The notes: a model not told the origin generated them from the letters alone. 64,000 nucleotides of DNA from Diospyros lotus (GCF_014633365.1 NC_068347.1:30546116-30610115), one strand, 5' to 3'; shown: positions 33,401 to 45,513, counted from the stretch's first letter. Numbers and translations are program-made.

Positions 33401-34442
33401 TATAAGTGTGTCTTACCAATTCTTTTTTTGATTTTCTTCTGTGTCTTTATTACATTGATATAGTTTTCATTTCATCTATTATCTTTATAAATTTTTTTTT
33501 TATCTTTTTATTACATAATCAAATAATTTTAATCATATAATTTATCTCATGCTTTTTTTTTTCTCAATAAATAAACTTTCATTTAGAACCAAAATAGAGA
33601 ATGCAGCGATTGGTTAGAGCACAAATCCTTTCTCGAGGGGTCTTGCCCTACCACAGGGCAGGGCAAATAATTATTCATATGAAAATAATTAGTATGCAAA
33701 TAATTATTTGCATATGAATAATTTCAATTTCTATTAATTTAAATAATTAGTTCAAGATTTTTAAATTAATTTCTTTTTGACATGATTTGATCTAATAATA
33801 AAACTATAAAAGTATTCACAAATATAAATTTATATTTTATAGATTCAATTTTTAATCTATATATTTTTATTAAAACTTTCAAATTTCTATATATTTTTAT
33901 TAAAACTTTCAAATTCTAGAATGTTTCTTAATTAACATTATGAGATTATTATTCATACCATATTTTGTCTTATTCACCAGGATATATATATATATAATAT
34001 CATATGCAAATAAGAATACACAATATGCAAATAATAAAGCTTATTTAGTATATTTAAACTTTTTAGAGAATATGGTAGGCTTGACAGCCTAGAAATTGCT
34101 ATGCACCCATTATTGTTGATGAAAGAGAATATGGCACAGATTCAAGGAATTCTTTTTATCAATTGTCAAAAGTTTTCAATACTTTCCTAGGCTCCTATGA
34201 TTTTGATCATTTGAAATTCAAAATTTGAATTTTCATTATAACTCGTGGGAACGTTCAAATGTTTACGTCTATAAATAAGTGATTGTTGAAGTTGTTCAAT
34301 CACAAAATTTGCTTTCACTATCTTACTATCTTGCTGATACGCTATTTTACAAGTTGTCCTCCTCTGTTACTATCTTGCTAATTACTATACTTTCTAGTGT
34401 TACAATATATTTGATTGGTTTCATTACTCTACATTTACAATC

Positions 34443-36674
34443 ATGTCTTTCCTTCGTTGCTCCCTCACTACTCGCAGAAATGATCCTCGCAGTGTTTCTT
34501 CCATGGAGCCCCCTCGAGCCAATACATCTTCTGCAAACCCCCAACAACCTTCTATTCCATCCCCAATTGGACCACTCTCCCATGAGTTTTTTAACAATTA
34601 GAGTGGCAATCAATGGGCATGGGAACACCTATCATTTATTGAATTAGATACACAACCTCCCGAATCACAAGATCCTGATATGCAAATGTTTGGTAACCCC
34701 TTACCTCTACCAACTGAGCAGCCCTCACCAAATGAGGGTTAGACATCCTCAAAACAACCAAATGAGGAGCCGTCCAGTTCACGACGCAACTCTAAGCGAC
34801 AAAGAACTAGTAGTGCCTGGCAGGTGTTCGAGATCATTAATATAGTCAGGAAGAGTCAAAGAGCTCTATGCAAATTTTGTAGAAAATACTACTCATGCCA
34901 ACCAGGGGATGAGACTGGACACTTGATGAGACATGCCTTAAAACATGATGATGGCGGTCTGGATGCAACACATACACAATTGCATCAAGGTAAAGGTTTG
35001 ATTTTTCGATATAACGGAGAACTTGATAAATCTAGCTTAGCAAAACTAATAATTAAAACTGAATCTTCTTTTTTGTTTGGGGAGGATGCAATGTTTAAAT
35101 GGTATTGTAAAAATGCATTACAACTTGCAGCTAGGGGTTTTTCATGAAAGATTTTAAAAAATGAAGCGATGAGATTATATTTAAAATATTTAGAATAATT
35201 AAGAAATGCATTTAATGGAAGAGTGTCATTAACATAAGATATTTGGTATGATATGACAAATAACCACTATATGTGTGTCACTATACATTGGATTGATGAA
35301 AAATGAAAAATTCAAAAAAAAAAATATTTGGATTAATAGAATTAGTAGAACAACATAGAGGTAATTTAATTACAAGTAAAATTCGAGAGACCAGTTATAA
35401 TTATAATATTAGTGATAAAATAATGACAATCTCATTTGATAATGCGAGTAACAATGGTTCTGCTATTGAACGACTAAGATACAAACTTCCATTAATTTTA
35501 GATGGACAATTGTTTCCCAATAGATGCGCATGCCATATTTTAAATTTATGTGTACATGATGGTCTACAAATATATAATGAGGTATTAGCTAAAGTAAATG
35601 GTGTTTTGGCTTTAATTCGAAGTAGTAAATCCCGTTCTCGAGAGTGGAAACAACTTGTTAATGGATTTGGCTTATCATATAGAAGATTTTCAATAGATGT
35701 TCAAACTAGGTGGAATTCAACTTATTTGTTGTTACAAAAAACTAAACCATATAGACAACAACTTGAATTATTTTGAAATAGAGAAATGGTAGAAGCATAT
35801 CAACTAAATGATAGTGATTGGGAATAACTAGATGTTATTATATATATATTAGAAATATTTTATATTGCAACAAAATCATTTTCTGGTTGTAAATATCTTA
35901 CCACACATATTTTTATTCGTGAAATATTTCTTATTGTTAGTTATTTTGCAGAACATAGGGATTCAAATATATATGGACAATTTATAGCCCCCATGGAAAA
36001 AAAAAATAGAAAATATTGGACTAATATACCATTATTATATCTTATGGCAGCTGTATTAGATCCCACACAAAAGTGGGAAGGTGTTAAATATTTTTTGGAG
36101 TTTTACGAAACGACTATGGGGGTTGACACACAAGAAATAAAAACAAAAGTTCAAAATTTAATTTTTGAAATGTATAATTTATATGAGTCATGTTTTGGTA
36201 ATAAACCAAGTAGTGAAAATTGTTCTTCACAAAGAAACTCTAAGGGATTCTTAAAATGGGGGTGGTCCACATACATCAAATCAAAAAAATCAAAGGGCGG
36301 TCCACAAACATCTAGTGGGTTTAACGAACTTGAATCCTATTTAAATAGGAGATCTTCATTTTCTAATGACCAAATTAACACATTTGATATTTTGTCATGA
36401 TGGCGTCAAAATCAACACACGTATCCGGTGTTGGCCGCCATGGCTCGAGATCTACTAACCCCCCTCGGTGTCCACAGTGCCATCGGAGTCAACTTTTTCT
36501 GTAGGAAATAGAATGCACAACACAAAGAGATCGAGGTTGCAACATACGACACTGTAAATGTGTATATGCTTTAAGGATTGGTTGGATGCTGAATTTAACG
36601 AACAAGAGATAGATTTGTACAATGAATCTAGCGAATCAGAATATAATGACAGTGCAAGGCCATCCACAATATAG
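34443..36674 (+). pseudogene. Degenerate BED-hAT transposase of the outer element
   Basis: From ATG 34443 the frame is cut by stops near 34600, 34740 and 35145 and by frameshifts. Recognisable pieces are a BED finger (LCKFCRKYY with GHLMRHALKH, about 34866-34950), core words ISFDNASNNGSAI, RCACHILNLCV and TRWNST (35303-35776), AAVLDPTQKWEG (about 36050), ELESYL (about 36330), and a shifted dimerisation domain (YPVLAAMARDLL near 36424). Domain order matches the intact neighbour, but the sequence is clearly a different family. Confidence 0.8.
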
Positions 36675-37932
36675 TGATATTTCCTCTTAAAGGGAATATC
36701 TGCCGCAATTATTGGTTTGAGCTTTTTTATGCAATTTAATAATTAATTATTTTCTCGTACTTTAGATTTTATTATTTTTTTTTCAAACTATACTAACTTA
36801 AGCATCGAAGTGCCCTCGAGAGCAATCCCGAGGGCAATTCTTTGCAAGTACTTATACCGTTTGAAAGAATCAAGGAGGTTGGGCAACACTTAAATATGAG
36901 TTTATTTTTTTAATATCATTTAATAACCTATTATTCATTTGCATCTTAATATATGTTTGTTATTAAAACCATACTAACTTAAGCATTGGAGTGCCCTTGG
37001 GGGCAACCCCGAGAGTAGTTTTTTACGGGTATTTTTAGCATATGAAGGAGTTGGATGCCTTTCAAGGAGAGGAACATTGAAAAATATAAAATTGACAATC
37101 CCTTGTAATTACTTATAAATATATTTTACTTATAAATAATTTTTAAAAAATTGTATTTTGTATAGATTAAGATTAATTTTGAATTCAAGTGATGGTAAGA
37201 AAATAAAAGAATGTAGGGAAGGCTAAGAAGCAAAATGGGGGGAATAAAATAAATAAAATTAGCGGGACCCATCTATAATTTGAGAGGAATAAGGATTTCA
37301 AGACCCCTTCACAAGCTTGAAAGCACAAAAGTTTTATTGCTTGCATATGAGAAGGATTTGGGATCAAGCCCTAATAAATCAGTAGAAGACCACCGAGGAT
37401 ACAGTTTTATTAAAGTTTCAAATCGTTTGAAGTAAAATACGAGGATAACACACTTACCTTATCATGAATTTATTTCATGTTTTCTGTATATAATGAGACA
37501 AGTATAAGATATGTGGATAAAATGATACATAAGGGACATAATTTATAGAAAAGGCTAATAAAACTTTTTAAATAATAGGGTAAAACTGTTTGCTTGTAAT
37601 TATTTATAAATATATTTTAAAAAATATTTGTTACATTTGAGAAAAATAATAAAATAAAATTATATTTAAAAAATTTAAAAAAAGCCCACGGGCCGGCCCT
37701 ACCCAGCAGGCCCATGGGTCGGCACTGCCCAGCAGGCACACGACCCGACCTATCAGGCCCACGGCCCAACCCGCTTTGGCCCATTTATTAAGGGCCGTGT
37801 TGGGCCCCAATTTTCATTTCTCCGGCCCGACCCATCCCACTCACGGGCCAAATTCAGCCTGGCCCACCAAATGAGTGAGCCAAGTAGGAGGCGGGCTGGC
37901 CAACCCGCCTATTTCCCATCTCTAGTATTACT

Positions 37933-38109
37933 TATGAATTGTCACAAATATTATAAATAAATGATCGAGATATTGTGAATGTTATGAATTTAGTGACAAG
38001 GGATTAATTCTTTGTGGAGACAGAAATGTTCTATTTGGTAAACACTGACCGTATATTTACTTGAGAGTGTATAAGTTTATGATCGCATCTGATTTACTCG
38101 TAGGCCGAA
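37933..38109. other. Short spacer right of the outer hAT
   Basis: AT-rich; may be the start of the adjacent hAT relic. Nothing else seen. Confidence 0.4.
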
Positions 38110-38790
38110 TCAAGGGAGAATGTCAATCTCCTTCAGGACTAGGCGAACAAACTCCGAACACTTGGGTCATAAAAAAAAAACAAATATGCATCATTATCAA
38201 ATTGAAGTCTTTTATGTTGTTATAGGCTTGCAGCTTCAAGAGCTAAACAGCCATTTTAACAAGGTGAATACGGAATTGTTTTTGTGTGTTTCATGCTTGA
38301 ATTCCTTTTAATGCTTTTTTTCTTGTTTTTGAGAAGAAGAAATTGATTCGACTTACTGAGTTTTATCAATGAAGTTTTTAGAAATATTGTTAGTTAGTCT
38401 TGATACTCAGTCGAAGGCTTATATTATTGAGGTGAAGCTTAGTAGAGAGTTTGAAAACATGATAGGAATTAGAAATCTTGCTTGAAAAATAGTGAAAACA
38501 AATAAAAAGAGAGGATATTTTTGTATTTGTTGGCTAACAACAAGCTTATAACTTTGGTTTTGATTTGTCCTATTGCACCTACTACTGTTTAGAGAGCATT
38601 TTTTGCTATGAAAATTGTAAAAGGTGAGTCCCACAATCGAATGGGTCACTAATTTTATGGTTGATTGTTTGATTCCTTACTTTGAGAAATATATTTCTAA
38701 CAATCTTGATAATGAGATGACTATCTAATGCTATCAAAATATAAAATCACTTCGAGAGCAATTTTAATTGCTTTTATGATTTGTCCAACT
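38110..38790 (+). pseudogene. TTF-type hAT transposase relic
   Basis: Fragments in changing frames fit the C-terminal half of TTF-type plant hAT transposases: LQLQELNSHFNKVNTELFLCVSCLN-like words near 38230-38310 (a helix typically ending TELLLCMACL), REFENMIGIRNLA near 38440, RAFFAMKIVK near 38595, NRMG near 38636, and VDCLIPYFEKYI with NLDNEMT near 38660-38720. Stops and shifts are frequent. It is a second family member alongside the relic at 26870-27440. Confidence 0.65.
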
Positions 38791-39639
38791 TTTCGTACTA
38801 ATTTCACTTTGTGATATTAAAATTTTATATTAATTTATAATATTATTCTTTTGTCTTTTTTTTTTTTCTCTAAAAATTTCTCCATCTGTCCTGTGTATGT
38901 GTGGAAGACAAGTGGAATAAAAGACAAAAAGAGGTAAGGAAAATTGCGTAAAATATTATTATATTTTTTATTAATTAAAAATATAAAAAGAAAATAAAAA
39001 CAAATTTATTAATTTTATTTGGATGAAAATAAAATATGACGTAACATAATCTAAACAATAAAAATATTTTAAAAGTATTTTTACTCCTCGCTTCTTATCC
39101 TCTAAATGGGGATATAAGAAAAATAAAGACATTAGAAAGGCTAGAAGAGCATCAAGCTCGTGGCTATGCCTTTTGGGCCTGTGAGTCATGTTAGGAACAA
39201 CTTGTAACTGGGCCAGTGGGCCGTCAACCCAATGCAACCTATGGCCCAAGCATGACTTGCTTGACATATATAAATTTAGGATAATGATATTTTCAATAAA
39301 ATCAAAAGTCAATTTCATATTTTTTTTAAAGAATACAAAGTCCATTTTGCCCATATATTGAATTACAAAATCGGCTTCTAATTTGGTAATCTCCATAACT
39401 GTCCTAAATTTAAGTAAAGGAACCCAAAATACTTTTAAAAAAAATAGCAAGAGTGCACTAAAAGTTATTATTATTATTTTTATTTAAGATTAATACAAAG
39501 TATTAAAACATAAAGTAAACATAAAAAAAAATCCAAACTTAAATATGGAATATGAAAAGGACTTAATTATTACGCTAAAATTGATTGATTCTCCATGTTC
39601 CTACTTCCTTGGAACAAACCGATCAATGCACAGAGACAG
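38791..39639. other. Intergenic DNA
   Basis: No gene. A GC-richer patch at 39150-39260 with GGGCC words may be a transposon end. The right portion is the 3' flank of the minus-strand TAXI-like gene. Confidence 0.5.
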
Positions 39640-40821
39640 TCAGACGGAGGTGACGTTGAAGCTTCCACAAGTGGCTCTAGCCAGCAGCAGCGAAGAGCTA
39701 AACCCCAGCCTCGCCTGCACCAAATCAAACTGCAACAAGTAATTCTCCATCTGGAACGAGCCGATCACCGCCGCTTCCTCCGCCTTCTTTCCGCTGTCGA
39801 CGAAGGCGAGACACGCCTTATCCTTGCCCACAAAAACAACTGAGTTCGCCCCATAAATCGTCCAGTTCTTGCCGTTCGCCATCTGCAGGTCAATCTCCGG
39901 CACCGCCAGTCCCGCCAGGGTGTACCCCAGCGAGCTGGCCTTAATGCAGAGCTCAAACGGCTTCACTTTGCTCGCTTTCGGAAGTCCCTTCACCGCCTTC
40001 TCAAAGCCCTTCAGGAAAGCTTTATACACGTCGGTCCTCAGCGCGGTGTAGGGCAGAACCGTGCTGAGCTTCACGCCGCCACGGCCGGACGAGTCCAGAG
40101 CCAGAGACTTAGCCCCAACGGAAATCGCGTCCCCGTTGATGGATATTGCGTTGACGCCGATGTAATAGTCCGGCGATTTAGGGTTCTTTATCAACGGCGT
40201 GTAGGAGAGGAGCTTCGCGGCGTCTCTCTTCGGAAGATTGTACGGACCGTCGCCGAAGAACGCCGCTCCCCGGGACGCCGCCGGCAAACAGACGGCGAAT
40301 TTCTTCCCTAATTGGGAGGGGAAAGATAGCGGAGACCAGGAAAGGCTGGCGATTCCCGCGGTTCCAGAGGGGAGGGACTGGACGAGAGACTTGTTAGCAC
40401 ACGAAAAGTAAACGTTGAAACTGGGGTTTGTGCCATTGGTGGAAGGGATGGTGATGTTATTGTATGATAACTGAGATGAAAAACAGGATTTGGTGATTGG
40501 ATTGGCGGCTGAGATTGTGCAATCACAGTGGGTTGAGGCGGTGTTGTTTGGAGAAGGGCATAAAGGGGAGAGGTAAGAGGTGGCTTGGGTGCACTGAGGG
40601 GAGGTGCAGGGGACAGTGGGGTGGGGCTGGGGACACTGGATCCATGAGAGAGGGGCACTAAGGTCAAGTAGATAGTTTTGTTTGAGGGTGAGGGTGAAGA
40701 GGGAGGTTTTGGTGTCTTTGTGGATGGGGGCAACTAGGGTTTTGAAGGGTTGAGCCGATGAGACCGATTTGAAGGGGTGGATGAAGGCTAGGAAAAGCAG
40801 AAATAGGTTAATGGGATGCAT
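39640..40821 (-). CDS. TAXI / basic 7S globulin-like protein (aspartic protease fold, probably inactive)
   Basis: A single exon of 393 residues from ATG at 40821. An N-terminal hydrophobic signal peptide (MHPINLFLLFLAFIHPFKSV, cleavage probably after SSA) implies secretion. It aligns by motif with xylanase-inhibitor / EDGP / GIP proteins: LDLSAPLSWIQC where pepsins have DTGS, Cys-rich loop with VPCTSPQC, SCA at the end of the N lobe, GTAGIASLSWSPLSFPSQL, TPLIKNPKSPDYYIGVNAISI, KLSTVLPYTALRTDVY, ELCIKASSLG, and C-terminal GSFQMENYLLQFDL with LGFSSSLL. Neither catalytic Asp-Thr/Ser-Gly is present. Family knowledge: such proteins inhibit microbial cell-wall enzymes in the apoplast or act in seeds. 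Several NxT/S sites are present. A TATATATA lies about 95 bp upstream. Conserved, unbroken and intronless, so likely a real gene. Confidence 0.92.
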   Translation of the reverse strand: MHPINLFLLFLAFIHPFKSVSSAQPFKTLVAPIHKDTKTSLFTLTLKQNYLLDLSAPLSWIQCPQPHPTVPCTSPQCTQATSYLSPLCPSPNNTASTHCDCTISAANPITKSCFSSQLSYNNITIPSTNGTNPSFNVYFSCANKSLVQSLPSGTAGIASLSWSPLSFPSQLGKKFAVCLPAASRGAAFFGDGPYNLPKRDAAKLLSYTPLIKNPKSPDYYIGVNAISINGDAISVGAKSLALDSSGRGGVKLSTVLPYTALRTDVYKAFLKGFEKAVKGLPKASKVKPFELCIKASSLGYTLAGLAVPEIDLQMANGKNWTIYGANSVVFVGKDKACLAFVDSGKKAEEAAVIGSFQMENYLLQFDLVQARLGFSSSLLLARATCGSFNVTSV

Positions 40822-40914
40822 ATTCTTTCTGGGTCTTTAATTTTCTAAACTCTAGATGACGATGATCTCTTGTTAGGGTTTAAGGATGAGAGATTGATCA
40901 TGGCTTTGATGTGG

Positions 40915-40922
40915 TATATATA
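40915..40922 (-). promoter_or_regulatory. TATA box of the TAXI-like gene
   Basis: TATATATA on the minus strand, 94 bp upstream of the start codon, leaving room for a 5' UTR of about 60 nt. Confidence 0.6.
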
Positions 40923-41929
40923 GACAGTCATGTCAAGCGCATGCAAGGCCATGTAGTCTGTAGATTTGGCTGCCTACCATGAGGGGTCAATGTATATGCA
41001 TGGTATTCTTTGCATTCAAATGTGTGTTGGCTAGCAAACCACTGCAAGGTGCGGTAATTAAGAATGGAGAACACTGTTAGAAACCTTTTGTAAGGCTAGC
41101 TGGTAGCTCCAATATCATTAAGATCACTTGAAGTGTTAAGAAAAACAAAAGCTCGTGTTCCAGTTTTATCGTGGTCAACCTCTCCTTGTTCTCTTGTTAA
41201 TGGCTTATCTCATGAGATTATTATAGGTTTAATTGAGGGTTAAAAACATAAATGATGTTATTAAAAATTAATTAACATGTGAAGTATTGTTTCATTGAAT
41301 GGCCTGCTGCTGCGAACACTTTATGGTTAGATTAATTGAAAATAGTTTTCGCAGCAAAGGCCTGGTCCAAAAGCCCATTGACCAAAAATAAAAAGCTATG
41401 CCACTAAAGATGGTCACTGAGTGCCATTTGCCAAATTCCTCCCATTGTTAGTACCAACCACAGATCGGTTGGAAGCCCATTGTAGGGTGGCTAAGTCTCT
41501 TCATATTAATGTTTCTTTGCCAAAATGATTCTTTACTAAAGCTAGTGGACGATTTCTTTTTCTTTTTTTAAGAGTTGGGTAAAGATAACAACACAATCAA
41601 TTAAAAATAAGATTAATTTTTATGATCAGAAAGTCGCGAGTCTGACTTGAAAATAATGTTTTGTAAAATAAAGATAAACTTAAGCACAAAAAGAATATCA
41701 AACCGATTGAGGTCAGAACCAAACCAGTCCATATATACTCTTCTTTTTTTTTTTTTTATCTTTTTTAATATAAAATTTAAACAAATCACATATATACTAT
41801 ACTTATACACATTATGTATCATGTATTATTTTTACTTTAATTATTATTAATATTTAATATTATTTATTAATTTATTGTTACACAGTTATAACAATAAATT
41901 TATGTATGGAGATCGTCTTAAGATGATAG
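40923..41929. other. Upstream DNA of the TAXI-like gene
   Basis: Promoter-proximal sequence with several GCATGC / TGCATG-type words near 40940-41000, then AT-rich intergenic DNA. No gene supported. Confidence 0.45.
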
Positions 41930-42660
41930 TAGGATGACTTGTTCGAACGATGGATGACTCACTCAGGAGATGGTGACAGCAATGGGTACGTGACTCACTT
42001 AGGGGAGTGTGACAGTGATGGATGACTTCTTCAAGCGATGGATGACTCACCCAGTGAAGAGTTACAGTGATGGATGACCCCTCTAAGCAATGAATGACTC
42101 ACTCGGGGGAGAGTTATAGTGATGGATGACCCCTCCAAGCAATGTGACTTGTTTGGAAAAAGAATCAATTAAGGGCGCGAGTATGGATCCCCACGCAGAC
42201 CCTTTGATACCTAAGTTAGCTTGTAAAAGTGAAATGCTTGAAGACAAGAAGTAAATATAAGTGTGAGAGTTTGCATACCAAATGAAGGGAGAACCCCCCT
42301 ATTTATATTGATGGGAGAGGCTACTAAGTGTTGGGTGACTCGATTTTCTCGACGAGATAATTCGGAGGTAGTTTTGACTAGGTCTTGTGGGGTGATGGCG
42401 CAGGAATTGCAAGCATGGGCACAAGGGGGCGCCTATATATATGGCACCCTAAGTGAGGGTTAACTCAAGGGTGCGGCACATGGGGCACCCCCGGGTGAGT
42501 GTCACTCGAGGGTGCGAGCATGGGCGCGGACGAGCGCGTGGCAGCCCATTGCTGCGTTGGGTTGTGCTAGGCAGCATGGGGCACGCGAGGCTGCGTAGGG
42601 CCATGTAAGGCAGCAGGTTGCATAGGGCCACGTGGCACTATCTCATTTTTTCGATTCTTT
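41930..42660 (-). mobile_element. Minisatellite-bearing LTR-like region
   Basis: From 41945 to 42145 a unit containing GATGGATGACTCACTC and TGACAGTGATGGATGAC recurs about every 50 bp. Downstream on the minus strand is a TATA-like ATATAAATAGG (complement of 42298-42308). The GC-rich segment 42400-42640 contains GGCACCC / GGGTGCG words. This looks like part of an LTR in minus orientation, but I cannot define its ends or a TSD. Confidence 0.35.
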
Positions 42661-42784
42661 TATTTATTTTTGACAATCCACTTCGTCCATTTATTTTTGC
42701 AAAGCAAACCAACTGCAAATTATAATTAAAATATATTATTATTAGTGTTTAATAACCATAATTGATTTTTTTATCTGAATCTTT

Positions 42785-43019
42785 GGGTGCAAAAGGTGAA
42801 ATCCCTCACCTTAAAGGCCCCCCCACTGCCCCATGCACGTGAGAGGGGTTAATCACGGTACACGGTGGTCCCTAAAGTGGGAGGCACAGTGTATAATGCC
42901 CACAAGGAGCCACCCCTACAAGAGTATGAAACTCCCACACTGCGGTTGCCATGATGCGAACCTGCATCATTGGGTGCAAGATTCTACCATGTGAACCATC
43001 CGTGCTACGCCCGTGGGGG
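42785..43019 (-). mobile_element. tRNA-derived SINE
   Basis: A 235-bp unit is flanked by perfect 14-bp duplications TTATCTGAATCTTT (42771-42784 and 43020-43033), characteristic of LINE-style target-primed integration. Read on the minus strand it starts GGGCGTAGCACGGATGGTTC, with an A-box-like TAGCACGGATGG (complement of 42996-43007) and a B-box-like GGTTCGCATCATGG (complement of 42949-42962), the spacing expected of a pol III promoter. Its 3' end is not poly-A but TTTTGCACCC. Confidence 0.8.
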
Positions 43020-43028
43020 TTATCTGAA

Positions 43029-45411
43029 TCTTTATATATATAAAAGTATGATAGTTTGACAAAGAGTTTTTTCCTCCAAAACTTACATTAATTACTACAA
43101 ATATTAATTACTGTAAAATTAATATTGAATTTTTTAATACATGAGTTTTTCAATGCTAATTATGGGTTTTTCAATGAATTATTTTGTGTATATTAAATAT
43201 TTAGTTAATATACACATAATAAAGTAAGATTGTCTACAAAATAATTTTTTCTCCCAAAACTTACATTAATAATAATTAAATTATCTCGGGTTAATTACAC
43301 CAATAATAACTCAACTTTGCATTCTATTACTCTTTGGTCACTGAATTTTGAAATGTTACATGTTAGTCACTGATATTTCAAAACGATTACTGCTTAGTCA
43401 CTGAACTTTGAAATGTTAGCCGTTAGTCATTGATATTTCAAAATTGTTACTATTTAGTCACTGAACTTTAAAATATTACCTATTAGTCACTAATATTTCA
43501 AAACTGTTACTACTTAATTATTGAATTTTAAAATATTACCTGCTAATAATTGATATTTCAAAATCGTTTTTCACCCGTCACTCGATAGTCATTGAACTTT
43601 AAGTTCACGAGTGACGAATGAGAAACAATTTTGAAATATTAGTGACTAACAGGTAATATTTTAAAGTTTAATGTAATAGTTTTGAAATATCAGTGATTAA
43701 TAGGTAACATTTTAAAATTCAATGATTAAGTAGTAGCAGTTTTGAAATATCAGTGACTAACAAGTAACATTTCAAAATTCAGTGATTAAGTAGTAACCGT
43801 TTTGAAATATCAGTGACTAACAGGTAACATTTCAAAGTTCAGTGACCAAATTGTAATAAAATGCAAAATTGGGTTATTATTGGAGTAATTAACCCAAATT
43901 ATCTTTATATTTATATTATTATTATTATTATAAAAGTAGGGATAGTTCCCAAAAAAAAAAAAAAAATTCCCCCAAAACTTGCATTAATAATAATTAAATT
44001 ATTATTACTAAAAGTAATAGTAATTAATAATTACTATAAAATTAATAATAAAATTTCCAATATATGAGTTTTCAATGCTAATCATGGATTTTTCAATATA
44101 TTATTATGTGTATATTAAATATTTAGTTATTAAATAGTTTGTTGCGAACACAATTAAATAGATGAAGATACATATGCATATAGGTAATTTTTAATCTGAA
44201 ACAATGGATATACCAAGAAATTGCACAAGATGTAGCCAAAATATCACTTTTATATTAATTTTTCATAATTTTTCCAGTTTACTTGCTGAAAAATTATTAA
44301 AAGTCATTTATAATATGTATATTATTTATCCACCTGTTTAAATATTTAGTTAGTTAATTTCGCATGGATTTTTCAATGCATTATTATGTGTATATAAATA
44401 TTTGGTTATTAAATAGTTTGCCAAACATTTTTTTCCTCCAGTAGTCTGCCAAAGTATTTTTTACCTCTAAAACTTGCATTAAATTAAAGATAGTAATAAT
44501 TAATAATTAAAGTAAAAAATTAAGTATGGGTTTCTAATATTATTTATAATATTTATTTATAACTTAACTTTAAACTCAATTAATCTTCTCATCAATTAAT
44601 TAAAAATATTTATAATATTATTTTTGAAGAATATGAATAGACAACTTAAACTATTAATTAAGTCATAAAAAATTATTCATTTGTATAAAATAAAAATAAT
44701 TTGCATCTAGTAATTATTATTCAAAAGCAATTGGAGACCTATAAAGTATTTTGGAATTTTTCACTATCAATTAAATAAATATTATTAATAAAAAATTTGA
44801 ATAGACAATTTAAATTATTAATTATCTCATGTATAGATATATAATTTCTCAATGAATTAAAAAAAAATATTTTTTATAAATATTATTAATCAAAAATATT
44901 TATAATATTATTTTTGATTAATTCCTCAATTATTAAAAAATAAATATTAATGTATGGATTTTTCAATGTTAATTAAGATTTAACATATTACATTTGCAAG
45001 AATATGAAAGAAAGTTAATACATAGTAAAAGAAAAATAAGTCAAAATTCATATTTTCAAAGTTTTGTTATTACTGCAAAAATTAAATTTCAAGATCAAAA
45101 ATTAAAAATTTCAAGTAAATTTTTAATTAGTATTAAAAAATCCATACTTTCCCACATTTAGGAGTTTTAATTTATATTTGTATTTATAATTTATAAGTAA
45201 ATATATAATATAATAAATAATTTTATTTTAATAATTAATCAATCACTACCTTTAATTTAATGCAAGACTAATGCATGGATTTTTCAATACTAATTAATAT
45301 TTAAGATATTGTATTTTCAAGACTAATATATAAATTTTTAATATTAATTAAAATTTTATTTTTAAATTTATTATGATTACACCTCTCGTACATCGCACGG
45401 GTGAATACTAG
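43029..45411 (+). mobile_element. Helitron-like element
   Basis: The 3' end has CTCGTACATCGCACGGG, a decayed form of the CCCGTGC-loop-GCACGGG hairpin common in plant Helitrons, followed nine bases on by CTAG and then T. The 5' end reads A|TCTTTATATATATAAAAG, fitting Helitron starts and A|T insertion. The body is AT-rich and non-coding, with repeated TTTTCAATGCTAAT words. The 5' boundary overlaps the TSD of the neighbouring SINE, so it is less secure. It contains the foldback element at 43287-43895. Confidence 0.5.
43287..43895. mobile_element. Mutator-type foldback element with tandem repeats in both arms
   Basis: Ends GGGTTAATTAC(A/T)CCAATAATAAC and its complement form long inverted arms. 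The 9-bp TSD AAATTATCT is perfect (43278-43286, 43896-43904). Each arm contains several copies of a unit of about 60 bp (TAGTCACTGAACTTTGAAAT, GTTAGTCACTGATATTTCAAAA), so the whole element is a palindrome built from short tandem repeats. No coding capacity. Confidence 0.85.
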
Positions 45412-45513
45412 TCTAATTAAAAATTGATTATCCTTAGTATTAAGTGAAGACCAAAATTTAAACACCCTTATCATTTACTGGAATTCTTTTTTATAGTAGA
45501 GCATAAATAACCA

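Larger units (their letters stand above)
28876..37924 (+). mobile_element. Old degenerate hAT transposon (outer)
   Basis: The left end TAGAGATAGGAAATGGG and the reverse complement of the right end, TAGAGATGGGAAATAGG, form terminal inverted repeats with GGCC/GGGC-rich subterminal DNA on both sides. The flanking 8-mers ATATTATT (28868-28875) and GTATTACT (37925-37932) agree at 6 of 8 positions, an eroded 8-bp TSD. The interior carries a broken BED-type hAT transposase (34443-36674). The intact hAT element at 29064-32311 sits inside its left end. Without it, the outer element is about 5.8 kb. Confidence 0.78.

Noticed and set aside
33600..33690. tRNA-like string GATTGGTTAGAGCACAAATCC
   Set aside because: No matching acceptor stem or B box at the right spacing; a chance resemblance inside the outer hAT.
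43338..43860. Regular ~60-bp repeats resembling a CRISPR array
   Set aside because: Repeat and spacer are not separable, arms are inverted, and the context is a plant Mutator-type element with 9-bp TSDs.
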